Positions 34,748-43,931 of a stretch of DNA of 64,000 bases are shown piece by piece. The first letter of the stretch is position 1. Every line of letters begins with the position of its first letter. The translations under genes were made by a program, and so were the position numbers. Source of the DNA: Paenibacillus turicensis (GTDB lineage: Bacteria > Bacillota > Bacilli > Paenibacillales > Paenibacillaceae); the NCBI RefSeq assembly GCF_017873435.1, contig NZ_JAGGKG010000008.1:1-64000 (forward strand). The letters run 5' to 3'. Under the pieces are notes generated by a model. It was given only the letters and a program-made list of their open reading frames with translations. It made no database searches and was not told the origin of the DNA.

Positions 34748-35858
34748 ATATCAAGGTAGTGGGGCATCTTTTCGTGGCTTTCGTTCTAAAATGATCCTGC
34801 TGCTCGGATTAAGTATGCTTTGCTCTGGAACAATTACATATGGGCTCTATAGATTATTGCAGTTTTTTTATAAAGATGTTCGTAGGGAGGACTTTTTGGC
34901 TCAAGTTCGCCGTATTATGTTTCAAATTGGCGATATCTATTGCTTCCTCATCATCTTTATTCCACTTGTTATTTTATTTTTCTTTTGGTTTTCCAAGCCT
35001 TACTCTGATTATTTCAAACAAATTTCTACGGGGATACGTGCACTAGCTGATGGGGATTTTAACCATCGGGTTTATATTAAATCAGGGGATGAATTTGCAG
35101 TTATTGCAGAGGACCTTAATTTGGCAGGGCTGAGGTTAGAAGAGGCGGTGTCACGGGGTGACTTTGCAGAAAGCAGTAAGGACCAGCTTGTAGTGAACTT
35201 GGCGCATGATTTACGAACGCCGTTGACCTCTGTATTAGGGTATTTGGATTTAGTGATCAAGGATAAAAAGTTGACAGAGGAGCAGGTTCAGCATTTTATT
35301 TCGATCGCTTATACGAAGTCACAGCACTTAGAACGACTGATTGAGGGCTTGTTTGAAATTACAAGAATGAACTATGGGAAGCTAACAATTAAACAGGAGC
35401 AGGTTAATTTAAGTGAATTATTGTATCAATTACATGAGGAATTGTATCCAGTGCTCGAAAAGCATCATTTAACTGCTAGGCTAGAGGTTGCACCTCAGCT
35501 GTTGACCCTGGGGGATGGGGAGCTATTGGCTCGTGTATTTGAAAATTTGCTAACGAATGCCTGTCGTTATGGAAGTGATGGCATCTATGTTGATATTAAT
35601 GGAAGGCTTAAGGATGAGCGTTCTATTGCGATTCAAGTCATCAACTACGGCAGTTCAATAAAGCAAGAGGATATTCCTCATATTTTTGATATGTATTTTC
35701 GGGGAGATCGGGTGCGTTCAAGTCAAGGTGGGGGAACGGGACTTGGGTTATTTATTGCTAAAAATATCGTAGAGCAGCATGGGGGGACGATCGCTGTAAC
35801 GAGTGATGCAATTTCAACCTGCTTTGAGGTTATTTTACCGCTAGGCATAGCTAATTAG
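34740..35858 (+). CDS. vanS: VanS-type sensor kinase
   Basis: About 372 residues. Two membrane helices (about 15-35 and 65-87) with only a short outer loop between them, then HAMP, HisKA (VVNLAHDLRTPLTSVLGYLD) and HATPase (NLLTNACRYGS, GGGTGLGLFIAKNIVEQHGG). The NLAHDLRTPLTS box matches VanS rather than other kinases. ATG 34740 overlaps the stop of vanR, so translation is coupled. The very short sensor loop suggests it detects a membrane-near ligand or lipid intermediate. Confidence 0.85.
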   Translation: MDKYQGSGASFRGFRSKMILLLGLSMLCSGTITYGLYRLLQFFYKDVRREDFLAQVRRIMFQIGDIYCFLIIFIPLVILFFFWFSKPYSDYFKQISTGIRALADGDFNHRVYIKSGDEFAVIAEDLNLAGLRLEEAVSRGDFAESSKDQLVVNLAHDLRTPLTSVLGYLDLVIKDKKLTEEQVQHFISIAYTKSQHLERLIEGLFEITRMNYGKLTIKQEQVNLSELLYQLHEELYPVLEKHHLTARLEVAPQLLTLGDGELLARVFENLLTNACRYGSDGIYVDINGRLKDERSIAIQVINYGSSIKQEDIPHIFDMYFRGDRVRSSQGGGTGLGLFIAKNIVEQHGGTIAVTSDAISTCFEVILPLGIAN

Positions 35859-35965
35859 CTAGTAGTAAATGAAGCTCCGTCAAAATTTAAGAAAAACTTT
35901 ATTTTTATCTCCGATATATTTAAACACTCTTTTCTATTCTTTAGGATAGGAAGGGGAAGATTGTT

Positions 35966-36823
35966 TTGAAAAAATTTTTATTTTTTAGTATTGTGTTGTT
36001 GCTGCTAGTTGCAGGGGTAAATGGGGCAATCATTTTGTTTGAACAAGGTCAATTTGATATTAGCTATTCGGATGAAAGACAATTTGAAACGAAAAAGGTA
36101 AAAACCATTAAGGTAGTGCCGAGTAAAGAGGTACATAAAGGCGACTTATTACTCGTTAATAGAGATTACGCTGTGCATGAAGATGGAGTTAAGAAGGATA
36201 TTGTAAATTTAGGAGCGCAGGATGATCTTGTGGATGGGTTTGTATTGCTTGATCGTAATACGTATTTATCCAAAAGCGTCGCCAAAAAGTTTAAAGCCAT
36301 GATTAAGGATGCTGCTAAAGATGGCGTGAACCGTTTTGTTATCAGCAGTGGGTATCGTGATTTGGACAAGCAAGAACAGCTTTATAAGGAGCATGGGGCA
36401 GATTACGCATTGCCAGCAGGCTATAGTGAGCATAATTTAGGACTTTCTCTGGATATTGGATCAACGCAAAAGGAAATGAAAGAGGCAGATGAAGGAAAAT
36501 GGCTACAGGAGAATGCGTGGAAATACGGCTTTATTTTGCGTTATCCTAGTAATAAAACAGGGGTAACAGGTATATTATATGAACCTTGGCATTTTCGCTA
36601 TGTTGGACTTCCACATAGTGCAATTATGTATAAAAATGATTGGGTGCTAGAGGAATACTTAGATTATTTAAAATCAGAGGGACATATTGCTGTAGAAGTG
36701 GGGCAAGTCAAATACAATGTAAGCTATTACTCTGCTTCCAACAAAAGTATTGTCATTAAAGTGGGTAATGAGTATGACATTTCTGGAGATAACATCGGTG
36801 GTATTATCGTAACGAATAGATAA
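35966..36823 (+). CDS. vanY: VanY-type D-Ala-D-Ala carboxypeptidase
   Basis: About 285 residues. N-terminal membrane anchor (about 3-24). The M15B domain shows the zinc motif SEHNLGLSLDIG (S-x-H-x6-D) and EPWHFRYVG with catalytic Glu and third ligand His. It removes the last D-Ala from peptidoglycan precursors outside the membrane. Start TTG 35966 follows GGAAGGGG. It is 107 bp after the vanS-type gene, probably the regulated target. A short C-terminal domain (about 230-285) follows the peptidase and is not recognised. Confidence 0.88.
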   Translation: MKKFLFFSIVLLLLVAGVNGAIILFEQGQFDISYSDERQFETKKVKTIKVVPSKEVHKGDLLLVNRDYAVHEDGVKKDIVNLGAQDDLVDGFVLLDRNTYLSKSVAKKFKAMIKDAAKDGVNRFVISSGYRDLDKQEQLYKEHGADYALPAGYSEHNLGLSLDIGSTQKEMKEADEGKWLQENAWKYGFILRYPSNKTGVTGILYEPWHFRYVGLPHSAIMYKNDWVLEEYLDYLKSEGHIAVEVGQVKYNVSYYSASNKSIVIKVGNEYDISGDNIGGIIVTNR

Positions 36824-36856
36824 CTGCACCTTATGAGTAAAGGAGTAGAAGGATAG

Positions 36857-38476
36857 ATGAACTCTCTGCCTAATGATATACAAGACTCACCTGTGTCGGG
36901 TTCATTTTATATCCCCGTTCATGTTACAGAGCTAAGTGAACGTGCATTATTCATGCTTAGTGGAGATGAGATTGGACTTGCCCTTATTGTTGCAGGGGGG
37001 ATTGGAACAATCCGAATAGAGGGGAAGCTTCATGAGCTTGGGCGTGGAAGTATTGTGCTGAGTAGTGGCAATGCGAAGTCTGGTTTGCGGTTAGTAAGGA
37101 ATATGCAATTAGAAGGAATTGTGATTCTATATCGTGGGTTTAACGTTATCACTGGCAAAGAAATGGGTGGGCTACAGCAGCAAGCCCCTCTACAGCGTTG
37201 TTCATCCCATTTATTAAGACTTAGCGATCAACTATACCACTTATGGAAGGAACCGAGACTTGGTGATGAACTTAGCATTCAGCAGTTATTTACCAGTCTT
37301 ATTATAGATATTTATAGAGAAAATAAAACTCGTCAGCAATTAGCTGGTCACTGGATACAGAAGGTGATGGAGGACATGGATCTATTCTATATGCAGGATA
37401 TTACAAGGGAGCAGATAGCGAGTCGGGTAGGCGTATCTCCTGAACATTTCTCAAGAGTGTTTCGCGATATGAATGGGAGAACGTTTCAGGATCACTTAAC
37501 CTTACTTCGGATAAGGAAGGCGCAACAGCTTTTGCTTAATAGTAGGAAGCGGAGCTTACTAGATATTGCACAAGAGGTTGGGTATAAGGATAGCTTTTAT
37601 TTCAGTAGGAAATTCAAGCAATTTGTTGGTGTACCTCCAACGGCGTATCGCCGAAAAAAGAAACGATTTGCTACGTTAAATCCGAATCATACAGGATGTT
37701 TACTTGCTCTTGGGGTGATGCCTGTCCTGGGTGTGTATTTCTCAGGGCTAGAATCTGAATACAAAACATCACCAATCGCAGGAGCCATCGCTGAAAAGTT
37801 CGACCCTTATGCATACAGTGCGGATTTATTTTACAAAAAGATAGAAGAGACTCATCCTGACGTTATTGTTGGCTATGATACTGCCCCTGAAAATAAAAGC
37901 TTACTTTTCATTGCGCCAGTAATCGGGTTGTCTGTAATGAAGCAATCTTGGCGTGAGCAGTTTCAGCTTATTGCAGATGCAGCAGGTAAAAAGGAAACAG
38001 CAGCAGAATGGCTCCACCATTATGACCAAGAGATCGAGGTAGCTAACCAACTATTAGATCACAGGTATGGGACTAGAGGTAGTGCTATTGTATGGGAGAT
38101 TGGCGATGGGCAAGCTTATTGTTTGAGTGCTAGCTTCGGAAGAGGTTGTCATATTTTATATCAGGATCTGGGGTTCTACCCACCTAATACGGTAGTTGAG
38201 CAAGGCTTAGATGTAAAAGGATTCGTAGAGACGACGATTGAAAATATGGTGGCATATCCAGCCGATTATATTTTTATTACATCTCTTCCTACAGATGAAG
38301 GCTCATGTCGCAGTATAGAACAATTGTTTCAGTCCAAGCAGTGGCAGCAGCTTGAAGCTGTACAGGGGCAACGTGTATACATTTTGAACGAGTCCGAATT
38401 GTTTTATGGTTATGATCCGTTATCCACGAAGGCACAATTGAAGGTGCTATTGCAAGCATTTCTCTCAACATCATAA
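36857..38476 (+). CDS. AraC regulator fused to a siderophore-binding domain (Btr type)
   Basis: About 539 residues. N-terminal cupin-like part (about 1-130); AraC double HTH (about 170-265: ITREQIASRVGVSPEHFSRV and LLDIAQEVGYKDSFYFSRKF, ending PTAYRRKKK); C-terminal FepB-like periplasmic-binding domain (about 280-539). This arrangement is that of Btr of B. subtilis, which senses bacillibactin in the cytosol and activates uptake genes. AAAGGAG precedes ATG 36857. It is followed by the Fur box and the lipoprotein at 38581, its likely target. Confidence 0.88.
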   Translation: MNSLPNDIQDSPVSGSFYIPVHVTELSERALFMLSGDEIGLALIVAGGIGTIRIEGKLHELGRGSIVLSSGNAKSGLRLVRNMQLEGIVILYRGFNVITGKEMGGLQQQAPLQRCSSHLLRLSDQLYHLWKEPRLGDELSIQQLFTSLIIDIYRENKTRQQLAGHWIQKVMEDMDLFYMQDITREQIASRVGVSPEHFSRVFRDMNGRTFQDHLTLLRIRKAQQLLLNSRKRSLLDIAQEVGYKDSFYFSRKFKQFVGVPPTAYRRKKKRFATLNPNHTGCLLALGVMPVLGVYFSGLESEYKTSPIAGAIAEKFDPYAYSADLFYKKIEETHPDVIVGYDTAPENKSLLFIAPVIGLSVMKQSWREQFQLIADAAGKKETAAEWLHHYDQEIEVANQLLDHRYGTRGSAIVWEIGDGQAYCLSASFGRGCHILYQDLGFYPPNTVVEQGLDVKGFVETTIENMVAYPADYIFITSLPTDEGSCRSIEQLFQSKQWQQLEAVQGQRVYILNESELFYGYDPLSTKAQLKVLLQAFLSTS

Positions 38477-38541
38477 TTTTGCATAAAGTAACATCACAAC
38501 TGTGCATGGACATGACCGTATACACTCTATAAAATTCATAT

Positions 38542-38560
38542 GAGAATGATTATCATTTTT
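38542..38560 (+). promoter_or_regulatory. Fur box before the siderophore-binding lipoprotein
   Basis: GAGAATGATTATCATTTTT matches the Fur consensus GATAATGATTATCATTATC closely and lies 20 bp before the TTG start at 38581. Iron repression is predicted. Confidence 0.85.
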
Positions 38561-38580
38561 ATAGAAAAGGGGCTGTCGTC

Positions 38581-39555
38581 TTGTCTTCACAGCATACATG
38601 GGTTAAAAAGAATTTATGGGGTCTAGCCCTATTGCTTATTGCTAGCATTGTTGTCTCTGCCTGTGGCAATGTAGCAACTCCTGCTAATAATACTGCTTCA
38701 CAAGTAGAGGAAAGTAAGGATTCCGTAGCTCCCACCATAAAGAAGGTAACTACGGTTAAAGGAGATATTGAAGTTCCTACGAAGCCCCAGCGTATTGTCG
38801 CTGAGGAATACTTTGGGAGCCTCATTGCACTGAATGTTATTCCAGTAGGTGCGCCAGGACTAAGCTTACAAAATTATTATTTCAAGGAAGCGCTGAGTGG
38901 TGTATCAGACATTGGTGATTATGGAAATCCGGAGATCGAACGTATTGTGGCGTTGGAGCCAGATTTGATTATAACTGGAAATGAGAAAACCTACGAACAG
39001 TTAAGTAAAATTGCCCCGACGATCGTTGTTCCTTATGGCGATTTAAAAAATGTACATGAGGAATTAACCTATTTCGGTCAGCTATTAGGAGTGGAAAAGG
39101 AAGCAGAGGCATGGTTGCAGGATTATGATCAACGTGTAGCAGCAGCTAAAGCGAAGGTAGACGCTGCGATCCCAGCAGAGTCCACATTTTCAATAATAGA
39201 AACTTCTGAAAAACAAATTTGGGTGTATGGCGATAATTTTGGCCGTGGTGGTCAGCCTGTGTATCAGGCGTTAGGACGTAAGCCACCTACTGCCGTAGCA
39301 GATGAAATTATGGAGAAGCAGTGGAAGGAATTATCTAAGGAAGTGCTACAGGAATATGCGGGGGATTATATCATTTTAACATCAAATGAGTACACATTAG
39401 AACAATTACAACAGGACCCTATCTGGAGCAGCTTACCTGCGTTAAAAAAAGGGCATGTCTATATTTGGCCTGAAGCACGCTCTTGGTATTATGATCCGCT
39501 AGCTGTATTGAACCAGACAGAGGAATTAGCTAAATGGCTCACCGGAACAAAATAA
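38581..39555 (+). CDS. Ferric-siderophore-binding lipoprotein (FeuA-like)
   Basis: About 324 residues. Signal with lipobox VSAC near residue 28, Asn/Ala-rich linker, then a two-lobe FepB fold: KPQRIVAEEYFGSLIALNVI, ALEPDLIITGNEKTYEQLS and the C-terminal WPEARSWYYDPLAVLNQ. It binds an iron siderophore outside the cell for ABC import. No permease or ATPase gene is nearby, so it must feed a transporter encoded elsewhere. Start TTG 38581 follows AAAAGGGGC. The Fur box and Btr-type gene upstream place it in the iron-starvation response. A terminator follows. Confidence 0.88.
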   Translation: MSSQHTWVKKNLWGLALLLIASIVVSACGNVATPANNTASQVEESKDSVAPTIKKVTTVKGDIEVPTKPQRIVAEEYFGSLIALNVIPVGAPGLSLQNYYFKEALSGVSDIGDYGNPEIERIVALEPDLIITGNEKTYEQLSKIAPTIVVPYGDLKNVHEELTYFGQLLGVEKEAEAWLQDYDQRVAAAKAKVDAAIPAESTFSIIETSEKQIWVYGDNFGRGGQPVYQALGRKPPTAVADEIMEKQWKELSKEVLQEYAGDYIILTSNEYTLEQLQQDPIWSSLPALKKGHVYIWPEARSWYYDPLAVLNQTEELAKWLTGTK

Positions 39556-39612
39556 ATTCATCCTTTTATCTCTATGTACAATTGAATACGAATGCCTAAT
39601 TAAATAGTCGTT

Positions 39613-39638
39613 AAGTCCTTCGTAAAGAAGGGCTTTTT
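39613..39638 (+). terminator. Terminator after the first siderophore-binding gene
   Basis: AAGTCCTTC / GAAGGGCTT stem, GTAAA loop, then TTTTT. Confidence 0.85.
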
Positions 39639-39710
39639 GGCATTGTTGATTTCTTTAGTTCAGTAGTAGATACTTAACGTAATATTGAACTGAAGGATGA
39701 GATACCTCTG

Positions 39711-40565
39711 ATGACTGAAAAGAACCTAAATTACGTGCAGTTAGAGACAACGGAGCAATTACAAACCGCTTTAAACGAAGTGCTAAAGTGGGAAAAGGAG
39801 CAAAACAGACTTATGATCTGGGATCGTATGTCTCGTTTGCCGTTCAAGCTGTTGGATAAGCTTACACCTAAAATTATTCATCAAAAGATTGGTCAATTGC
39901 TCGATGAGCTCGGAAATTATATACAAAATGGCGGCAACTATCTAGTTGCAGGAGGCAAAGTCAATCGTATGCTTGCAAAAGCAAGTCATGAGGCAGGGGG
40001 AAGTGAGGAGCCACCTTATCCACTTGCGGTGATGGATCAAGTGACAAAGCAGCTGTCTGAAAGCGCGCAGAAGGTTGCGACTGCCCAAGGTGCCACGGTG
40101 GGCATTGGTGGCATATTTACTTTGGCAGCAGATATTCCTGCTATGTTAGGACTGTCACTCAAGACGATTCAGGAAATCGGGTTAGGGTATGGCTTTAACC
40201 CTGAGGAAAAAAACGAACGCATCTTTACAGTGAAGGTCATGCAATTTGCCTTATCCGACATTGTTGGGAAAAAGGAAGTATTAGAGGAGTTAAGCTTACA
40301 AACCGGGGGTAATGGTGACATTAGCCCAGACAATCATGTAGATGCAGCGATTTCTAAAATTCAAGGCTGGAAAGAGGTTATGACTGTATATCGAGACAGC
40401 TGGGGCTGGAAAAAGCTATTCCAGATGGTGCCGATTGCAGGGATGTTGTTTGGGGCGCGTAGTAATCGCAAGTCGATAGGAGATGTTACTGAGGCGGCGC
40501 ATATGCTTTATCGCAAAAGAGTGATTTTGCAGCGATTGGCGGCGCTAGAGGGGCGAAAGTTTTGA
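39711..40565 (+). CDS. EcsC-family protein
   Basis: About 284 residues. The pattern WEKEQNRLMIWDRMSRLPFK, then VATAQGATVGIGGIFTLAAD and LSLKTIQEIGLGYG is typical of EcsC proteins, which are associated with membranes (two or more hydrophobic stretches in the middle) and named from the ecs ABC operon. Biochemical role is not known. It ends at a terminator and has no ABC partners here. Confidence 0.85.
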   Translation: MTEKNLNYVQLETTEQLQTALNEVLKWEKEQNRLMIWDRMSRLPFKLLDKLTPKIIHQKIGQLLDELGNYIQNGGNYLVAGGKVNRMLAKASHEAGGSEEPPYPLAVMDQVTKQLSESAQKVATAQGATVGIGGIFTLAADIPAMLGLSLKTIQEIGLGYGFNPEEKNERIFTVKVMQFALSDIVGKKEVLEELSLQTGGNGDISPDNHVDAAISKIQGWKEVMTVYRDSWGWKKLFQMVPIAGMLFGARSNRKSIGDVTEAAHMLYRKRVILQRLAALEGRKF

Positions 40566-40577
40566 CAGAGTAAAAAC

Positions 40578-40651
40578 AAAACAGCGATCAGAGATAGGAG
40601 TCGCATTACAGCTGATGTAAGTTAGCTACTTTATCTGTGTCGCTGTTTTTT
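40578..40651. terminator. Bidirectional terminator between EcsC and HTH-M78 genes
   Basis: AAAACAGCGA pairs with TCGCTGTTTT; T-rich on the right and A-rich on the left. Confidence 0.75.
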
Positions 40652-40681
40652 GATTAAACATATTTTTTTGGTTTCTTGGCA

Positions 40682-41890
40682 CTAATATGCTAATCCTTTA
40701 CCTTTTTCAGCCATGCTCATAACGTTGTTAATTTCAAAGTCTAATTTTTTTGTTACATACTTCTCAAAAAATTCAGCAGGTATCCCTGTTAGTTGATAAA
40801 AGAAGGGAATATCAACCTTCCAATCTGTGTCCGTCATTTGAGGAATCGTTAGGATTCCTTTAGTGATTGCAAAATCGATTAAAGTTTTAATCTTCATTGG
40901 TTTTTGTATTGTTAATTCAGCATCTAGTGGTTCTCGCTCTAAGTAACCTTTACGATGTAAAGCAGCATAAAAATTCCGATGCTCTTTAGGCTCCAATAAA
41001 TTTAGATGTGCAGCTCTATACCCCAATACTTGCAAAGATGTTTTCCACTTCTTTTTAAGATCTAAATAGCTGTCAGGTAGTGTGGGACGTGTAACTTGCT
41101 CCATATCTTTACGAAACTGGGATTCTGGCAATAAAAATGCACCTGCAAATAAATTGGCTTCATTTTCAATGACTTTATGTTCTTTACGATCTAAGCTTGT
41201 GAACTCAAGTTGGTAATGTAGCAATAAATGACCTAATTCATGTGCAATATCAAAGTTTCTACGTACAGCGGAGCGTTTTAAATTACCTAAAATTATAAAG
41301 GCTCGATGGTTGTTACTCCATAAACTGTAGGCATCAATGTCCTCGCCAATTGCTTTTTCAAATAAGAATACGCCACTTTTTTCAATTAGAAACATCAGAT
41401 CATCATTAGAGTCGGCATTTAATTCAAGTTGCTTACGTGCTAAATCAGCTACAGTATAGATTTGTGTCGTTCGGTCGTCACTTGTTTGATTTAAATATTT
41501 AATTACTGCATCTCTGATCTGAACAATTTTAAGCGTTGGAATTGTAAGTTTTGTTGTAATGTAGTTAATAAAAGCATCTAAAAACTCCACATGTTTAGCT
41601 TCGGTTTGTGTTTTAGAGATTGCATTTAATACCTTGGAGCGGTAAGCAATATTTGTAATGTTAATATTTATAGGCGTAGCGCTCTTTGCTATCATATCTT
41701 CGTTATAAAAGTACTTACTCTTTACATGAAAAATTCGTTTAAGCTCATTTACAATTTGCATTTTTGGTGAGGTATACCCATTCTCATATTGCCAAACTGC
41801 TTGTTCGGTTACAGACAATAAGTCCGCGAGCTGCTTTCTTGAATATCCATGCATTGTTCGTAGGTTAGTAAGATTTTTACCAATGAACAT
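40682..41890 (-). CDS. XRE repressor fused to M78 (ImmA/IrrE) metallopeptidase
   Basis: About 402 residues. N-terminal HTH (about 3-60: YSRKQLADLLSVTEQAVWQY) is followed by an M78 domain with HELGHLLLH (about residue 210) and Glu in ENEANLFAGAFLLP. Such fusions control mobile elements and toxin/stress systems: the protease cleaves or modulates a repressor, and the HTH binds its own promoter. The gene is divergent from the GIY-YIG-like gene at 42046 with 155 bp between, so it may control it. C-terminal region (about 290-402) is not recognised. No phage genes are nearby. Confidence 0.87.
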   Translation of the reverse strand: MFIGKNLTNLRTMHGYSRKQLADLLSVTEQAVWQYENGYTSPKMQIVNELKRIFHVKSKYFYNEDMIAKSATPININITNIAYRSKVLNAISKTQTEAKHVEFLDAFINYITTKLTIPTLKIVQIRDAVIKYLNQTSDDRTTQIYTVADLARKQLELNADSNDDLMFLIEKSGVFLFEKAIGEDIDAYSLWSNNHRAFIILGNLKRSAVRRNFDIAHELGHLLLHYQLEFTSLDRKEHKVIENEANLFAGAFLLPESQFRKDMEQVTRPTLPDSYLDLKKKWKTSLQVLGYRAAHLNLLEPKEHRNFYAALHRKGYLEREPLDAELTIQKPMKIKTLIDFAITKGILTIPQMTDTDWKVDIPFFYQLTGIPAEFFEKYVTKKLDFEINNVMSMAEKGKGLAY

Positions 41891-42045
41891 GCTGGTTCCT
41901 CCTAAGTTGATATATATTTCTTAGACTTTCCAACTACTATTTTATGAAACATTGCTGAATAATAATTTATATAGATTTTGTTATCTAGCATTAGTATTCC
42001 TCACCAATCTATGATACGATTTACTTCTATATAGATGACGAGGAA

Positions 42046-42414
42046 GTGGAAATTAAGTTGATTAACATTACATTGCCTGATCCTGAGGTAACGATTTATA
42101 AACAGGAAAATCCGCAGCTTAGCCATATTTATGGCTTTACTGACTTTCATTTGATTACACGTGAAAAAGCCGGCTTTTTTATGTTCTATAATGAGCAAAA
42201 CGAGCTGTTGTTTGCGGGTAAAGCGCGTAAAATAAGACAACGCATTAAAAAGCATTTCGAAGATACGGTATCTCCAATGAAAAATCATCGTAATGAGGTT
42301 TTCAAAATTGAAGTGTATATTGTAGAAGATGCCGTAGAGCGTGATATTTATGAGACGTATGTCGTGAATAAGTTTAGAGCTAAATACAATGATGAGAAGG
42401 TTTTTTATAAATAA
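42046..42414 (+). CDS. GIY-YIG-like nuclease (small, degenerate)
   Basis: About 122 residues. The GIY motif appears as GFFMFYN and YIG as LLFAGKARKIRQR, with the conserved Arg (KIRQRIKKH) and Glu of ERDIYETYVV; the usual Tyr residues are partly replaced, so catalysis is uncertain. Similar short proteins in Bacillus are named nucleotide excision repair endonucleases. GTG 42046 lies very close to GAGGAA; TTG 42058 (LINITLPDPE) is an alternative better spaced but with a poor site. In the same frame an open stretch reads upstream without a start codon, so the beginning is unclear. Divergent from the HTH-M78 gene. Confidence 0.7.
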   Translation: MEIKLINITLPDPEVTIYKQENPQLSHIYGFTDFHLITREKAGFFMFYNEQNELLFAGKARKIRQRIKKHFEDTVSPMKNHRNEVFKIEVYIVEDAVERDIYETYVVNKFRAKYNDEKVFYK

Positions 42415-42539
42415 ACTCATTATATTTAAGTAGTAGGGGGAATGTAGTTCCTCCTTATTTTTTTGTGTATAAACCAATTACGACTAAAAAAGTATTGCTA
42501 GTGTGAAGCGACCTCGTTATAATTACTTTATGTTTAAAT

Positions 42540-42558
42540 GAGAATGAAAATCATTATT
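42540..42558 (+). promoter_or_regulatory. Fur box before the second siderophore-binding lipoprotein
   Basis: GAGAATGAAAATCATTATT matches the Fur inverted repeat and lies 22 bp before the ATG at 42581. Iron repression is predicted. Confidence 0.8.
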
Positions 42559-42580
42559 AAATATATAAGGGGAGTTTTAC

Positions 42581-43630
42581 ATGCTAAAAAACCAGTTTCA
42601 ACGTCGTTTAATCTATTTAATGTTGGTTGCCATTTTTGCTATAGCTTTAACTGCGTGTGGTACCAAAACAAATTCTGCTACAAACTCAAATTCGTCTACA
42701 GGCCAGGATGTCAATAAAGCAGGAAATAAAGGGGCAAGCAATGCAGCTCCTAATACTGATGCTGGTTCTGATTCTAATGCAGAAACAGTGGTGTATAAGG
42801 ATAAATTAGGGGAGAAGAAAATTCCTGCACATCCAAAGGCAGTATTCACGGATCAATATTTATTCCAAATGTTGTCCTTAGATAGTGTACCGATTGGAGC
42901 AGTTAGCTATCAGGTTGAAGATATTATGGCGATTGAAACAAATAAAATAAGCAATGTAACAAATGTAGGAAGTCCTGTAAATATGGAAATGGTGTTAGCT
43001 TTGCAACCAGACCTAATTATTACAGCAAATGAGGATTCTGTTGCACAATATGAGCAAATAGCACCTACAGTGTTATTACCTTGGACAAGTTATGATGCAT
43101 TTGGTCAGGTGGAGCAAATTGGGATTTTGTTAGGCAAAGAAAAGGAAGCGAAGGCTTGGATTGAAGATTTTCATAAAAAAGAAGCTGAAGCTAAAGCACA
43201 AGTTGCAAAAATGCCAGGAGCTAACGAAACATATTCAATTTTTGCAATTATGGGAAAAGACCAGTTCCGTGTTTATGGCGGACGTAATATCGGACATGTA
43301 TTTTATCGTTCTTTAGGCTTGCATGCACCTGCTGATGTCGAAAAACTGTTCAAAGGCAAAGAAGATGAATTTGTATTTGAAACTATTTCGCAGGAAGCCC
43401 TTCCTCAGCTAGCAGGGGATAATATTATTATCGTGGTGTATGATACAGACGCAGATAGTATTGCATCCTATAATCAGCTTATGGAAAGTAAGCTATGGAA
43501 AAACATCCCTGCGGTTCAAAAAGGGAAATTCGTTCGCTTAGACATGGATCATTGGTTTGGCTACAATTCTTTAAGTTTGTCTTATCAGCTTGACAAGGCA
43601 CTTGGGGTGGTTCAGGAATTACAAAAATAA
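42581..43630 (+). CDS. Second ferric-siderophore-binding lipoprotein
   Basis: About 349 residues. Lipobox LTAC near residue 25 and a long Asn/Ser/Ala-rich linker (about 26-65), then a FepB-like two-lobe domain (HPKAVFTDQYLFQML, VLALQPDLIITANEDSVAQY, and the terminal DHWFGYNSLSLSYQL). It binds an iron siderophore for an ABC importer encoded elsewhere. It is not a close copy of the protein at 38581, so another siderophore is likely. Its own Fur box and terminator make it a single-gene iron-regulated unit. Confidence 0.88.
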   Translation: MLKNQFQRRLIYLMLVAIFAIALTACGTKTNSATNSNSSTGQDVNKAGNKGASNAAPNTDAGSDSNAETVVYKDKLGEKKIPAHPKAVFTDQYLFQMLSLDSVPIGAVSYQVEDIMAIETNKISNVTNVGSPVNMEMVLALQPDLIITANEDSVAQYEQIAPTVLLPWTSYDAFGQVEQIGILLGKEKEAKAWIEDFHKKEAEAKAQVAKMPGANETYSIFAIMGKDQFRVYGGRNIGHVFYRSLGLHAPADVEKLFKGKEDEFVFETISQEALPQLAGDNIIIVVYDTDADSIASYNQLMESKLWKNIPAVQKGKFVRLDMDHWFGYNSLSLSYQLDKALGVVQELQK

Positions 43631-43688
43631 AAGGAAACAACAACGAGGAAATAACAAAAGTGTAGCAAGTGATTTATAATTATATCGG

Positions 43689-43734
43689 GGTCGTGAAGGC
43701 ACATTTTTAAATGCTGCTAGAGCGGCCTTTTTTT
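43689..43734 (+). terminator. Terminator after the second siderophore-binding gene
   Basis: GGTCGT pairs with GCGGCC (G-T pairs included), with an inner hairpin, followed by TTTTTTT. Confidence 0.65.
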
Positions 43735-43931
43735 GTTTCATTTAGTGATTCAAATTATTCGTGTTATTCATAGCGTTGGATGCTTATTAACAATAAATTC
43801 ATTGTCCAATTACAATAAATGCTGATATAGTAAATACTAGTTTGATAAAACTCAATAAAATTAGGATGTATAAATATACAGTTGAATGATAAAAGACGTT
43901 ATGAACAAGAAAATGAGGTGCTTGCAGGCTT
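43735..43931. other. Upstream region of mmuP
   Basis: About 200 bp of A+T-rich DNA without a gene. GAGGTG at about 43915-43920 is the ribosome site for the permease. I see no riboswitch and no clear promoter. Confidence 0.5.

Noticed and set aside
42001..42477. Minus-strand ORF of 158 codons opposite the GIY-YIG-like gene
   Set aside because: No family features and no ribosome site; the plus strand carries GIY-YIG-like motifs.
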